Positions 22,392 to 31,298 of a stretch of DNA of 64,000 nt are shown here, one piece after another. The translations under genes were made by a program, and so were the position numbers. Each line of letters opens with the position of its first letter. Position 1 is the first letter of the stretch. Below the pieces are notes generated by a model, which was not told the DNA's origin, made no database searches, and worked only from the letters and a program-made list of their open reading frames with translations. The stretch comes from Tatumella sp. JGM91 (GTDB taxonomy: Bacteria > Pseudomonadota > Gammaproteobacteria > Enterobacterales > Enterobacteriaceae): positions 1 through 64,000 of the forward strand of contig NZ_JAERJP010000005.1 of assembly GCF_018257575.1 (NCBI RefSeq), written 5' to 3'.

Positions 22392-22754
22392 ATGGCACTC
22401 GTAAAGATTCTGGCTTCAAATCTCTTTGCCGGTGCCAGCCTCCGTAAACTGGAAGCTGGCAAAACCTATGATGTTGATGACTCACTGGCCGATAAGTGGA
22501 TTGCGGCAGGCAAGGCTGAGAAATCGACGGAGAAGAAAGGCGACAAGCTGGTGACCACTGTTTCACCGGCGAACTCAACCGTAACAGACTCTTCAGCCAT
22601 TCAGGCCAAACTTGATGCTGCGCTGGCTCAGGTTAGTGAACTGACCGATGCCGCTGCAGCAAAAGAGACTGAGCATGCTGCTGCACTTGAAGCCGAAAAG
22701 ACCCGCGCTGACACCGCAGAAGCAGCGCTGGCCGAAGCAACCAAAGGTAAATAA
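22392..22754 (+). CDS. Small head protein with coiled-coil tail
   Basis: The 120-residue product has a short beta-rich N-terminus (LEAGKTYDVDDSLADKWIAAGKA), a form seen in many small head or neck proteins, and an Ala/Glu-rich coiled coil (AAAKETEHAAALEAEKTRADTAEAAL). It lies between major capsid and connector genes. Role unknown, probably structural. Confidence 0.6.
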   Translation: MALVKILASNLFAGASLRKLEAGKTYDVDDSLADKWIAAGKAEKSTEKKGDKLVTTVSPANSTVTDSSAIQAKLDAALAQVSELTDAAAAKETEHAAALEAEKTRADTAEAALAEATKGK

Positions 22755-22756
22755 TC

Positions 22757-23134
22757 ATGGCAGCCCAAATCACGCTTGATGACGTAAAACCGATGATGGC
22801 TGAATTGGGCTTCACGGTACCGGATGCAGTTCTGACTCTGTTGCTTGAACAGGTCAGTGCATCCTCTGCCTGTATGGACGGGGCCGGATATTCAGACAGT
22901 CTGCAAAAACTGCTGCTTATCTACGCCGTGTTGCGTCTCGCGGCCCTGTCTGGTGCCCGTAAAATATCATCACAATCTGCACCTTCCGGTGCTTCACGGT
23001 CTTTCACTTATGATGCTGCCGGCACTGATTACCTGTTGAAACAAATCAGGGCGTGGGATACCAATGGCTGTTTATCTGGCCTGCCACTCAGCAGCAACCA
23101 GGTGGGATTCTTTGATGTTGTCGGGGGATGCTGA
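22757..23134 (+). CDS. Head-tail connector (adaptor) protein
   Basis: The 125-residue helical product (DDVKPMMAELGFTVPDAVLTLLLEQVSASSACMDG) fits the gp6/DnaT-like adaptor type that docks under the portal. It overlaps the next small gene by a single base (TGATG). Confidence 0.65.
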   Translation: MAAQITLDDVKPMMAELGFTVPDAVLTLLLEQVSASSACMDGAGYSDSLQKLLLIYAVLRLAALSGARKISSQSAPSGASRSFTYDAAGTDYLLKQIRAWDTNGCLSGLPLSSNQVGFFDVVGGC

Positions 23135-23304
23135 TGATTTGGAATGATATCGCTGACCGGTTACCAAAACCGCTTGAGCGGGTATGGGTTGAAACCGACA
23201 CCGGCAGGAAAACCACGGCCTATCTGAAATCAGTCGGAGACTGGTTCCTGTTCTGCCGGAAGATTGCTGAAACCGGTGCAAAGGTGGTGAGGTGGCGGGA
23301 ATGA
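23134..23304 (+). CDS. 56-residue neck-region protein
   Basis: ATG 23134 overlaps the connector stop and its own stop overlaps the next gene start (ATGA). The product (RLPKPLERVWVETDTGRKTTAYLKSVG, part) is compact and basic, with aromatic residues. Double coupling supports translation. Unknown function in the head-tail joint. Confidence 0.6.
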   Translation: MIWNDIADRLPKPLERVWVETDTGRKTTAYLKSVGDWFLFCRKIAETGAKVVRWRE

Positions 23305-23648
23305 GCGAGGCGTCAAACTGGTCATACACGGCCCCGTGTACCATCTGGCGTAATCTCGGGCTTGATGAATATGGTGATTATCTGGGGTTCTCCGCACCTG
23401 AAATCATCATGGCCGACTATCAGGGCGGGTTGTCCGCGAAGATTGGCGACATTGGCACGGAACAGGTCGTTAAAAACACGTTCTGGTCAGAGTTTGCCAC
23501 TGCATCCAAGGGTGATTACATCCTGATAGGTCAGTCTGCGGAGTCTGATCCGGTGGCCGCAGGTGCCGATGAGGTAATGCAGGTCATCCGGTATGCAGAT
23601 ACTTTCGACCGGCTTGCTGATGATTATGCCATTCTGACGGGGGTCTGA
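23301..23648 (+). CDS. Head closure-type protein
   Basis: The 115-residue beta-rich product (APCTIWRNLGLDEYGDYLGFSAPEIIMADYQGG) has the form of head-closure stoppers: short barrel with a long loop. ATG 23301 is chosen because of the ATGA overlap with the preceding gene. It precedes the HK97 gp10-like gene by one base. Assignment is positional. Confidence 0.55.
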   Translation: MSEASNWSYTAPCTIWRNLGLDEYGDYLGFSAPEIIMADYQGGLSAKIGDIGTEQVVKNTFWSEFATASKGDYILIGQSAESDPVAAGADEVMQVIRYADTFDRLADDYAILTGV

Positions 23649-23649
23649 T

Positions 23650-24048
23650 ATGGGGATTAAGGTAAGAGGCATACAAGCATCAAAAAAGGGGCTTGATGCA
23701 CTGGTTAATGATATTCAGGGCAGAAGGGCACCAAGGGCTGCTATGGCTGCACTGGATGTTATCGGATTAGAGGCTGCGACAATAACCCCAGTAGAGACCT
23801 CTACTCTCATTAACTCCCAGTTCAGGGAGGTAATGGTTAACGGAACATTGGTTACTGGGAGGGTCGGATATTCTGCCAATTACGCTGTTTATGTCCATAA
23901 CGCGCCTGGAAAACTAAAAGGAAGGCCAAGATCGTCAGGGGATGGAAACTATTGGGACACCAACGGGGAGCCCCGGTTCTTAACCGTTGGGGCAGAGAGG
24001 ACAGAAGAAACAGTCGCTGCCGTTGTGCATAAGGAAATGTCCCGATGA
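23650..24048 (+). CDS. HK97 gp10-like neck/tail completion protein
   Basis: The 132-residue product shows the family pattern MGIKVRGIQASKKGLDALVND, VETSTLINSQFREV, GYSANYAVYVHNAPGK and a GEPRFLTVGAERTEE end. HK97 gp10-type proteins join tail to head. It overlaps the tail terminator gene by four bases. Confidence 0.8.
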   Translation: MGIKVRGIQASKKGLDALVNDIQGRRAPRAAMAALDVIGLEAATITPVETSTLINSQFREVMVNGTLVTGRVGYSANYAVYVHNAPGKLKGRPRSSGDGNYWDTNGEPRFLTVGAERTEETVAAVVHKEMSR

Positions 24049-24434
24049 ATCCCCCAATGCATAAACGGGTCCGTAACCTGTTGGTTGATGCCGGATTCAC
24101 TACCGGATATACCATCCAGTCGCTGGTATGGGCTGATTCCGGAAAACTAACCGACAGGTTCATTGTGGTCCGGCCAAACGGTGGCAGCAATATTGACCGT
24201 GATTTTGGTGCTGAATATTACGTGATGGTTGATGTGATTACCGGTAAGAACACCGGCGACTATGCCAAATCAGAAACCGATGTTCAGGCCATCATCGACT
24301 ATATCCAGCAAAACCCGCTATCTGATTCCTGTGTGGGCCAGATAACAAACATGGGTGGTATTCCTTCACCGGTACAGACAACAGAAGGCCGCCTTGTGTG
24401 GCGATTGCAGTTTGTCTGCACCTATGGGGAATAA
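24045..24434 (+). CDS. Tail terminator protein
   Basis: The 129-residue alpha/beta product (HKRVRNLLVDAGFTTGY; NIDRDFGAEYYVMVDVITG; LVWRLQFVCTYGE) fits the lambda U/tail-terminator fold and the fixed position between gp10-like protein and tail tube. The hairpin terminator at 24453 follows. Confidence 0.65.
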   Translation: MNPPMHKRVRNLLVDAGFTTGYTIQSLVWADSGKLTDRFIVVRPNGGSNIDRDFGAEYYVMVDVITGKNTGDYAKSETDVQAIIDYIQQNPLSDSCVGQITNMGGIPSPVQTTEGRLVWRLQFVCTYGE

Positions 24435-24452
24435 CCCGAACAAAACCGAACA

Positions 24453-24477
24453 GGTCGCTATTTGGCGGCCTTTTTTT
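24453..24477 (+). terminator. Terminator before the tail tube gene
   Basis: GGTCGC/GCGGCC hairpin (one G-U) followed by seven T residues. It may set the head-to-tail expression ratio. Confidence 0.6.
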
Positions 24478-24498
24478 ATGCTCAAAAGAGGCTAAGAA

Positions 24499-25242
24499 AT
24501 GGCTCATTGTACCACTGATAATACCAAGCTGTTTGGCCGTGCCGTCATTCTTGAAGTGGCTGACGGTTGCGCTGACACAATCCCTGCTGAATCGGAGTTT
24601 ATGCTCCTGGCGGCCGGCACATCAAAAACCTTCGACATGAACCCTAATACCACCAACTCATCAGCCGATGATACCAAAGGCTGGGTAGAGAACGTTGTCA
24701 CCTCGAATGACCTGACATTGTCATTTGAAGGTGAAGTCCGGGTTAACGATAAATCCGACCAGTACGGCGTGTACAAATTCATTAAGTATTACGTCAATGA
24801 AGTGAATGCCGCCCGCCAGCCGACACTGTGGGTCCGGATGTACTTCGGTCAGATCATGATTCAGGCCTACATGGTCATTACTGCACTGAGTAATGATGGC
24901 GGTACCGATGACATTGTGACATTCTCGACAGAATTCAAAGTTGCTGATGGATCGACTGTGTCGATTGATGACATTGATGATACTGTAGCCGTTACTGGTG
25001 TCACTGTGGCACCGACCACTGCAAGTATCGCTGTTGGGGCAACCCGCCAGCTGACAGCCTCTGTTGCACCGACTGATGCAACCAATCAGGCAGTAACCTG
25101 GTCAACTTCTGATGCGACGGTAGCAACCGTAAGCGGCAGTGGCCTGGTTACGGGTGTTAAAGCCGGTACTGCAACTATCACCTCTACAACTGCCGACGGT
25201 GCGAAAACCGCTACCTGCACAATCACAATTACAGCAGCGTAA
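24499..25242 (+). CDS. Major tail tube protein with C-terminal Ig-like (Big_2) domain
   Basis: The 247-residue product has a tube domain (about 1-160) and, after a hinge rich in Asp (SIDDIDDTVAVTG), a bacterial Ig-like domain of Big_2 type (VAPTTASIAVGATRQLTASVAP...VTWSTSDATVATVSGSGLVTGVKAGTATIT). Such surface Ig domains, as in lambda V, decorate the tail and may hold to cell-surface sugars. Confidence 0.88.
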   Translation: MAHCTTDNTKLFGRAVILEVADGCADTIPAESEFMLLAAGTSKTFDMNPNTTNSSADDTKGWVENVVTSNDLTLSFEGEVRVNDKSDQYGVYKFIKYYVNEVNAARQPTLWVRMYFGQIMIQAYMVITALSNDGGTDDIVTFSTEFKVADGSTVSIDDIDDTVAVTGVTVAPTTASIAVGATRQLTASVAPTDATNQAVTWSTSDATVATVSGSGLVTGVKAGTATITSTTADGAKTATCTITITAA

Positions 25243-25295
25243 CCAATCCAAAGGGTGGTTTCGACTGCCCTTGATATTGATTATGAGGCTGACCA

Positions 25296-25964
25296 ATGAC
25301 ACCAATTAAGGAAATCGGGGAGTGCGTTATATCTGTGGGTGATACGGATTACTTTTTCCGACCGTCATTCTCTAACATGACTAAAATCGGCACTCCGGAG
25401 GATATAGTTTCGACGTTCTACGCGCTGCACAATGACAACCTGAGTCAGTTAATAGCCAGAGCTTTGTCGGTGTTCCGCAGCCTGCCTGAATGGTTTGTGA
25501 GATATCTGAATAATTCTGCAGAGGGTAAAGCGGCATTTGTGGCCGCCGTGGCTGTCATGGATGCATGTTGTGATATGGATGCCGCGGCACTGACCGGCGA
25601 GATAGTCCCGTCACGAACAGGCAAGCGTTCATTCGTCTGGCGAAAAGGGCTGCTCGATGCTAATGACCTGATAGTGATTGCCTCTGAGCTGATTGTTCAC
25701 GGCATCATCGGCAGAGCGAAGGTCAGGCAGTTACAGCGGCATGAGTCCAAATCAACGGTTAAAGAGTTCCGGGCGGTTGAATACATTAACGCTGCCAGAA
25801 ATCATTTTGGTATGGCCCGCAGTGAAGCCGAAAGTCTGACAATGACTGAGTTTATCCTGTTACTGAACGCCAAATACCCAGAGCAAAAAGGCTTCACCCG
25901 CGAAGAATATGACAAGGTGGTTGATGATTACTTTGCTATGAAAGAGAAGCGGCTGAAGGGGTAA
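25296..25964 (+). CDS. Tail assembly chaperone-like protein (DUF6246 type)
   Basis: The 222-residue helical product (ISVGDTDYFFRPSFSNMTKIGTPEDIV; ESLTMTEFILLLNAKYPEQKGFTREEYDKVVDDYFAMKEKRLKG, given in parts) lies between tube and tape measure, the place of gpG/gpGT in lambda. I see no convincing slippery heptamer before its stop, so a frameshifted product is not supported. Confidence 0.65.
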   Translation: MTPIKEIGECVISVGDTDYFFRPSFSNMTKIGTPEDIVSTFYALHNDNLSQLIARALSVFRSLPEWFVRYLNNSAEGKAAFVAAVAVMDACCDMDAAALTGEIVPSRTGKRSFVWRKGLLDANDLIVIASELIVHGIIGRAKVRQLQRHESKSTVKEFRAVEYINAARNHFGMARSEAESLTMTEFILLLNAKYPEQKGFTREEYDKVVDDYFAMKEKRLKG

Positions 25965-26064
25965 CATGGTGTGGCTCATTTTGTGCCATTGTGGTTCGCG
26001 GTGGTTCGTAAATGTACAACCAGGCACTTGCCCAAAAATGGTAATGGCACTAAGATGAAATCAG

Positions 26065-26129
26065 TTTGACTCATGAGTCAAACATAGCGCTCAATTGATT
26101 TTGGGGTCGTATATTACCAGACAGGTAAT
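26065..26129. promoter_or_regulatory. Palindromic operators upstream of the HicBA-like pair
   Basis: TTTGACTCATGAGTCAAA (26065-26082) is a perfect 18-base palindrome. ATTACC-AGACA-GGTAAT (26113-26129) is a second, placed 15 bases before the start codon of the first gene. Such sites are usual for autoregulated toxin-antitoxin operons. Confidence 0.65.
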
Positions 26130-26144
26130 TTCGGAGATTTTATA

Positions 26145-26441
26145 ATGAAAACCCTACGTTGCATGGCTTATCGACAGGATGGTGTCTTTGTTGCCGTCTG
26201 CCTTGATTTGTCTTTAGCAGCACAGGCAGATTCAATGCAGGAAGCCACTGATAAGTTGGAGTCGCAGGTTCACGATTATCTCGAGGAGGTTTTCTCTGAG
26301 CCTGAGTATGCCAAACAGATGCTTAACCGCAAAGCTCCCTTCACCTTATGGGTGAAGTACTGGCTCATCGCATTCAGAATGATGTTCAAAAAACAATCCA
26401 ATCTGGCATTGTTTAGCGAACCTTGCAAAGTTCATGCGTGA
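26145..26441 (+). CDS. HicB-like antitoxin, lacking a visible DNA-binding domain
   Basis: The 98-residue product begins with the partial RNase-H fold of HicB (MAYRQDGVFVAVCLDLSLAAQADSMQEATDKLESQVHDYLEE). Instead of the C-terminal HTH or ribbon-helix-helix it ends in an aromatic helix (FTLWVKYWLIAFRMMFKKQ). It is followed after nine bases by the HicA-like gene. Order antitoxin-toxin is reversed relative to classical hicAB. It lies inside the tail module as a moron. Confidence 0.65.
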   Translation: MKTLRCMAYRQDGVFVAVCLDLSLAAQADSMQEATDKLESQVHDYLEEVFSEPEYAKQMLNRKAPFTLWVKYWLIAFRMMFKKQSNLALFSEPCKVHA

Positions 26442-26450
26442 GGTCTTTGA

Positions 26451-26735
26451 ATGTTTGGCAGGAAGCTTAGCCCCCTAAAGTACACTGAGGTTGTAAAGGG
26501 CCTTCAGATTCTTGGCTTTGAGATGAAGGTTAAAACCGGAACATCTCACGAGCAATGGATAAGGAAGACCGAGAGCACGAAGCATGTTGTTACAGTGGAT
26601 AAGCATCACGCGCCATTCTCAAGGGATTTGATAAAATCCATGGCTAAGCAAGCGGGTATAGATTCCCGAAAATTCCACTCACTATGTCGAGGTGAATGTA
26701 GCATCGAAGACATAGGATTATACCCTGCCGAATAA
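26451..26735 (+). CDS. HicA-like toxin (mRNA interferase family)
   Basis: The 94-residue product has the double-stranded-RNA-binding-like HicA/YcfA fold pattern: KYTEVVKGLQILGFEMKVKTGTSHEQW, with His at the usual catalytic place (TSH), then HHAPFSRDLIKSMAKQAGIDSRKF. HicA enzymes cut mRNA and are neutralised by HicB. The terminator at 26734 overlaps its stop. Confidence 0.75.
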   Translation: MFGRKLSPLKYTEVVKGLQILGFEMKVKTGTSHEQWIRKTESTKHVVTVDKHHAPFSRDLIKSMAKQAGIDSRKFHSLCRGECSIEDIGLYPAE

Positions 26736-26758
26736 AGCCACCTCCGGGTGGCTTTTTT
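26734..26758 (+). terminator. Strong terminator after the HicBA-like pair
   Basis: AAAGCCACC-TCCG-GGTGGCTTTTTT, nine-base stem with T-run. It isolates the pair from the next moron. Confidence 0.85.
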
Positions 26759-26845
26759 CTTTCATGTCGCCATGCCTCTCCTTGCTTCCCTTTGCATAAG
26801 TTTGGCTTTAGGATTGGTCTTAACTTTACCAATGGGGATAGGGAT

Positions 26846-27226
26846 GTGAAGAAGATTATTGCCTCGTTTATTATTGCGTTGACGTTATCTGGTTGTGCGA
26901 CTAGTGGAAATAAATCGATCCAAAATGAAACACAAGTCAGTATTCAGCAGAAGATAGTCAAGGGTGTTACAACAAAAAACGAAGTTAAGTCTTACTTCGG
27001 CGATCCTACTGGCGTTACCTTTACTAGCGATGGTTCAGAACAGTGGCAGTATATGCTTGCTGATGTGAAAATTTCTGGGAAAACCTTTATCCCGTTTTAT
27101 GGGTTGTTTGATAATGGTGCTACCACAGATATGAAACAGCTAATTATTCTCTTCAAGGGTGATGTGGTTAGTAATTACACCCTGGTTAATTCCAAAACAG
27201 AAACGAAGTCTGGTCTGTTAAATTAA
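26846..27226 (+). CDS. BamE/SmpA-like lipoprotein, moron
   Basis: The 126-residue precursor starts at GTG 26846 (GGGATAGG upstream), which places a lipoprotein signal at the front (IIASFIIALTLSGCATS, Cys17). The mature part has the SmpA/OmlA pattern VKGVTTKNEVKSYFGDPTGVTF and a beta strand rich end, like small outer-membrane lipoproteins. It sits between two terminators in the tail module and would be an envelope-modifying lysogenic gene, for instance blocking adsorption; that is inference. Confidence 0.7.
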   Translation: MKKIIASFIIALTLSGCATSGNKSIQNETQVSIQQKIVKGVTTKNEVKSYFGDPTGVTFTSDGSEQWQYMLADVKISGKTFIPFYGLFDNGATTDMKQLIILFKGDVVSNYTLVNSKTETKSGLLN

Positions 27227-27244
27227 ACATAACTTATCGAATAA

Positions 27245-27268
27245 ACCTCGCTCCGGCGGGGTTTTTTT
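27245..27268 (+). terminator. Rho-independent terminator
   Basis: AACCTCGC-TCC-GGCGGGGTT hairpin with seven T residues, between the lipoprotein and the tape measure gene. Confidence 0.75.
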
Positions 27269-27286
27269 ATGCCCGGAGAAAATTAA

Positions 27287-30200
27287 ATGGCAGACAGTCA
27301 GAGTGCAGGTGCAATCCATTTTGATGTAGACATCGATACTGCGAAACTACTTACGAGTGCCAGGCAGGTTGATTCGACACTGGATAATATGGCGTCATCG
27401 GCGCAATCAACCGGTAAAAGCCTGGATAGTATGGGGAAAAACACCAAGTCTGCTTCCTCGTCATTAAACCAGATCGCCGCATCCACAAAATCAGTTGATG
27501 GCTCAATGCAGACGCTGAACACGACAGTTAGTGCTATGGCTCAGGCTATTCAACAGGCCAATGCCTCATCAGCGGCGGCGAGTATGACACTGGCACAAAT
27601 GAATGGTGCTATGAACTCTCTCATTGGTGCGGCCAATTCAATTGCAGAGGCAATGCGCGGGGCCGGAACCAGCACAAGTACAGCCAGTAATGAATTTAGC
27701 CGGGCAGAATCAATCATCGAAGGCCTGGGTAATCAGATCGCCATTCTCGACGAGGCTCAGGAGAACGGCGCAAGAAGTGCCGCTATTCTGGCCGCACAAC
27801 TCCGGGCGGGTGCAGGCGCGACTGATACAGAAAAAGAAAAAATCGGTGAACTCACCGGCCAGCTTTATGACATGAAGAACGGCACCGAATCAGGAGCTAA
27901 AAGCCATGTTAACTGGAAAAACAGCATGCAACAGGCCGGTTACCAGGTGCAGGACTTCATTGTCCAGGTGCAGGGCGGTCAGTCGGCTATCGTAGCTTTC
28001 AGCCAGCAGGGCTCTCAGTTAGCTGGCGCATTTGGTCCGCAAGGTGCCGTTGTGGGTGCGTTGATTGCGCTGGGTTCTGTCATTGTTGGTACGCTTGTCA
28101 AAAGTATGGGGAATGCTACAGATACCATAAAGACCTTAGGTGATGCTGCAAGTGCTCTGGACGGTATCATCACTGTGTCTCAGAGCGGTGTGGCTGCACT
28201 TTCAGACAAATATGCCTTACTTGCCAGTACAAATGCTAAGTTTGGTCAGATTCTAAAAACTCAGGCGATCATTGAATACAATCAGGCACTTAGTAAAATC
28301 CCTGACTCTATTCAGAGTATATCAAGTGACGCTCTGTCAATCGGCGATCAGCTGAGTGGTGTATTTACTGGGGCAATCCCATCCGTAAGCGGATTAGGTA
28401 AGGTTCTGTCAGACCTAAATATAACCACATCTAATTACAATGATGCTGTTAAGCAGGTACCTCAAACGCTAGGTGGCGTTAGCCCTGCGCTGAGCTTATT
28501 GGCGAATACAGTGGATACTGTGGCAAGCAAGTTTGGACTGTCAACTCAGCAGGCGTTTGAACTGACTAAGCGTCTTAACGATGTGGCAGAAAGTAAATCC
28601 CCAGAACAATTACAAAGCCTGGCGCTATGGTTGCAGCAGATGAATAGTTCAACACCTGGAGTTACCAGTGCTTTCGGTGATTTAACAGTAAATGTATCGA
28701 AGCTTGGCATAGCAGCCGCGCAGGCAGAAATAAACCTGGAAAGAGCCAAGGCGGCTAACGATACACTGACTAAGTCCCAAGAACAGGCGGTTACAAGTTC
28801 AGAAAGAGAATTAGCTTTAGCCAAAGCAACGGGTGTTGAAAGAGCGAAACTGCAAGCTAAGTACAAAGTACAGGACTTGCAGTTAAATCCTGATAGCGGT
28901 CAGGCCAAAGAAATTATGTCAAACGCTGTAGCTACCTATAACGCCCAGCAGGCACAGAAGGAATTGAACAATGAGCGAAACAAAGGATCAGCAGCAGCCA
29001 ATCAGCAGGCAAAAGCTGAAGAATCTGTAACTCAGAAACTTGAGCAGCTTCGCCAGCAATCTGACCTCAACGCCGTGTCATCCCAAAACCTGACACTGGA
29101 GCAGGCTAAGCTACGCGCTGAAATGTCTCTCGGGAAGAATGCCACTGCTGCACAGCGGGAAGAGGCTGCTAAATACGCTGAAGCCATCTGGCAGCAGGCG
29201 GCAGCCCTCAAAGCCAGAAATCTGATACCAGAAGTGGCAGAAAATGATGATTATCAGAACAAGTCCGCTCAACTTGAATTACTGAAAGGACAGAAAGATT
29301 CTCAGGGCAATCTGATTATCAGTCAGCAGCAGTATCAGCAGGCATCTGAAAAGCTGGCCGCAGAGCATATGGCTAACCTGGATAAAATTAACAGCCAGAA
29401 CGTTGTAACCCCTCAGCAGACTATGGCTGCTCAGGTTGACCCAGTGCAGCAACTTGCCAATGAAAACGCACAGAAGCTCGCCCTGATACAGCAGTTCACG
29501 CAGCAGAAGGTATTAACTGAACAGCAAGGCCTTGCGCTGATGAATGCTGAAAATACCCAGTATGAGCAGCAACGCTCAGCCGCGCAGTGGCAATTGTTCA
29601 CACAGCAATCACAGGGTTATGCAGCGCTTGGCGCTGCTGTGGATGGTTTCGGTCAATCAGCAAGTAGCGCCATAACAGGTGTCGTTACCGGCTCTGAAAG
29701 TCTCTCATCGGCACTTCAGAATATCGGCAATACGGTAATTAACGATGTCATCCAGACGTTTGTTGATATGGGTATGCAATGGGTTAAGTCGGCGATTATG
29801 GGCGCAACAGCTCAGCAGTCAGCGATAGCGGCCACTACGACAGCTCAAGTCGCTGGGATTGCAACCCAGACCACAGCAAGCACCACCGCAGCAGTCGCCA
29901 CAACTGCAGCATGGGAACCTGCCGCCATTATGTCATCAATTGCATCATGGGGCGGTGCAGTAGCTATAGGGCTGGGTGCCATGGCGGGAATTCTGGCATT
30001 GACTGGAAAGCGTAAGAATGGCGGTCCGGTTTCTGCCGGAGGGATGTATCAGGTTGGTGAATCCGGCCTGCCTGAAATCTATAAAGCCAGCAATGGGAGC
30101 CAGTACATGATACCCGGAGATAATGGTAGCGTCCTGAGTAACAAGGATATAACCGAAAGCAATAGCGGTCTAAATGTACAGGTGGTCATCAACAACCAGG

Positions 30201-30355
30201 CATCAAACGCTTCGCCTCAGTATGTTGGGGCGACTCAGGATAATGGCAGTTATATACTGGAATTCCTTATATCAGATGCTGAAAAGGGCGGTTCCTACTC
30301 AAATACGTTGCAGTCCACATTTGGCCTGTCACGTAAAGCAACTGGAGATTATTAA
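27287..30355 (+). CDS. Tail tape measure protein
   Basis: The 1022-residue product sets tail length. It has an N-terminal domain of phage tape measures (IHFDVDIDTAKLLTSARQVDSTLDNM), hydrophobic segments near residues 245-275 (GAVVGALIALGSVIVGTLV) and near 890 (GLGAMAGILALTG), long Gln/Ala-rich coiled coils, and a C-terminal part with NGGPVSAGGMYQVGESG common to this family. It overlaps the next tail gene by one base. Confidence 0.92.
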   Translation: MADSQSAGAIHFDVDIDTAKLLTSARQVDSTLDNMASSAQSTGKSLDSMGKNTKSASSSLNQIAASTKSVDGSMQTLNTTVSAMAQAIQQANASSAAASMTLAQMNGAMNSLIGAANSIAEAMRGAGTSTSTASNEFSRAESIIEGLGNQIAILDEAQENGARSAAILAAQLRAGAGATDTEKEKIGELTGQLYDMKNGTESGAKSHVNWKNSMQQAGYQVQDFIVQVQGGQSAIVAFSQQGSQLAGAFGPQGAVVGALIALGSVIVGTLVKSMGNATDTIKTLGDAASALDGIITVSQSGVAALSDKYALLASTNAKFGQILKTQAIIEYNQALSKIPDSIQSISSDALSIGDQLSGVFTGAIPSVSGLGKVLSDLNITTSNYNDAVKQVPQTLGGVSPALSLLANTVDTVASKFGLSTQQAFELTKRLNDVAESKSPEQLQSLALWLQQMNSSTPGVTSAFGDLTVNVSKLGIAAAQAEINLERAKAANDTLTKSQEQAVTSSERELALAKATGVERAKLQAKYKVQDLQLNPDSGQAKEIMSNAVATYNAQQAQKELNNERNKGSAAANQQAKAEESVTQKLEQLRQQSDLNAVSSQNLTLEQAKLRAEMSLGKNATAAQREEAAKYAEAIWQQAAALKARNLIPEVAENDDYQNKSAQLELLKGQKDSQGNLIISQQQYQQASEKLAAEHMANLDKINSQNVVTPQQTMAAQVDPVQQLANENAQKLALIQQFTQQKVLTEQQGLALMNAENTQYEQQRSAAQWQLFTQQSQGYAALGAAVDGFGQSASSAITGVVTGSESLSSALQNIGNTVINDVIQTFVDMGMQWVKSAIMGATAQQSAIAATTTAQVAGIATQTTASTTAAVATTAAWEPAAIMSSIASWGGAVAIGLGAMAGILALTGKRKNGGPVSAGGMYQVGESGLPEIYKASNGSQYMIPGDNGSVLSNKDITESNSGLNVQVVINNQASNASPQYVGATQDNGSYILEFLISDAEKGGSYSNTLQSTFGLSRKATGDY

Positions 30356-30828
30356 TGGCAACCGTTCAATACCCCGACAGGCTGCCGTTACCCCAACGTG
30401 CCAGCCAGAACATGACGCAGGATACTGGCTTCAGAACAACTCAACCAGCAATAGGCCCTGCAATTTTCACCCCAATAACTACAGACCTGAAAGCCACCTG
30501 GTCACTGACATGGATATTCACGCTTCAGCAGGCGCAGATATTTAAGTCGTGGCTGCGTTCACCAACGTACTGTGACAGTGGCCGCAACTGGTTTGAAATG
30601 GCAATAGATCTTGGAGATAGCCAGGGGCCTCAGGTTCAGACCCTGCACTTTACCGGAATGCCGGTTCAGACCAGCAAGGATGGTATCACTGTCACCTGGA
30701 CTGCGACGGTTATCTGTAATGGCCTGAATGACGATACCAGTGCTTATGATGACTGGATTGTTGAGGCGCCGCCTGGTTATGAGAACTGGCTTGATCCGCT
30801 GGTGACAGTAATTTTACCGGAGGCGTAA
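30355..30828 (+). CDS. Minor tail protein, distal-tail type
   Basis: The 157-residue beta-rich product (DLKATWSLTWIFTLQQAQIFKSWLRSPTYCDSG, part) occupies the gpM position after the tape measure. TAATGG-type coupling joins it to the tape measure and the next gene. It is probably a ring at the tail end. Confidence 0.7.
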   Translation: MATVQYPDRLPLPQRASQNMTQDTGFRTTQPAIGPAIFTPITTDLKATWSLTWIFTLQQAQIFKSWLRSPTYCDSGRNWFEMAIDLGDSQGPQVQTLHFTGMPVQTSKDGITVTWTATVICNGLNDDTSAYDDWIVEAPPGYENWLDPLVTVILPEA

Positions 30829-31298
30829 TGACGACACTGAAAGAATGGAAGGAGCGGCGGCCGGCATCCGATTTAAAAGAGACTGTCACTTTTTACCATC
30901 CATCATTTGGATATTACCGGACAGTGAATAACCTGTTTTCACCTGCAGAGTTTGGTGGCGATAGTTACGCCCCGGCAAGGTTCAGCGTTACCGAGCCTGC
31001 ACAGGATGGTACAGCGACAATATCCATGACTATCACCTTTGTTGCCGGTGCAGAAAATGTCAGGAACACCCTTAAATCATGGCGGGGTTCGCAGAGAATG
31101 ACGGCGATTTCCTGCAATTACAGCCTGTGGGATAGCATCGGTGATTCAGTGGCGCTAAACAGCTATTCACTTTACGTGAAAGATGTGTCACTCGATGCCA
31201 ATAACGTGACCATCACCGCAAGCCTGACAAATCCGCTGTCACTTGCTAACCCAATTATCTACACCACCAAAGACTACCCCGGACTTCTGAACCTATGA
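30828..31298 (+). CDS. DUF1833 tail protein (gpL-like)
   Basis: The 156-residue product matches the DUF1833 type (ETVTFYHPSFGYYRTVNN; AGAENVRNTLKSWRGSQRMTA), found in the gpL position of siphovirus tails. Starts and stops overlap with both neighbours. No iron-sulphur cysteines are seen. Confidence 0.75.
   Translation: MTTLKEWKERRPASDLKETVTFYHPSFGYYRTVNNLFSPAEFGGDSYAPARFSVTEPAQDGTATISMTITFVAGAENVRNTLKSWRGSQRMTAISCNYSLWDSIGDSVALNSYSLYVKDVSLDANNVTITASLTNPLSLANPIIYTTKDYPGLLNL

Noticed and set aside
25966-26058. 30-codon frame after the tail chaperone, possible frameshift partner
   Set aside because: No slippery heptamer before the chaperone stop and no usual ribosome site; sequence unfamiliar.
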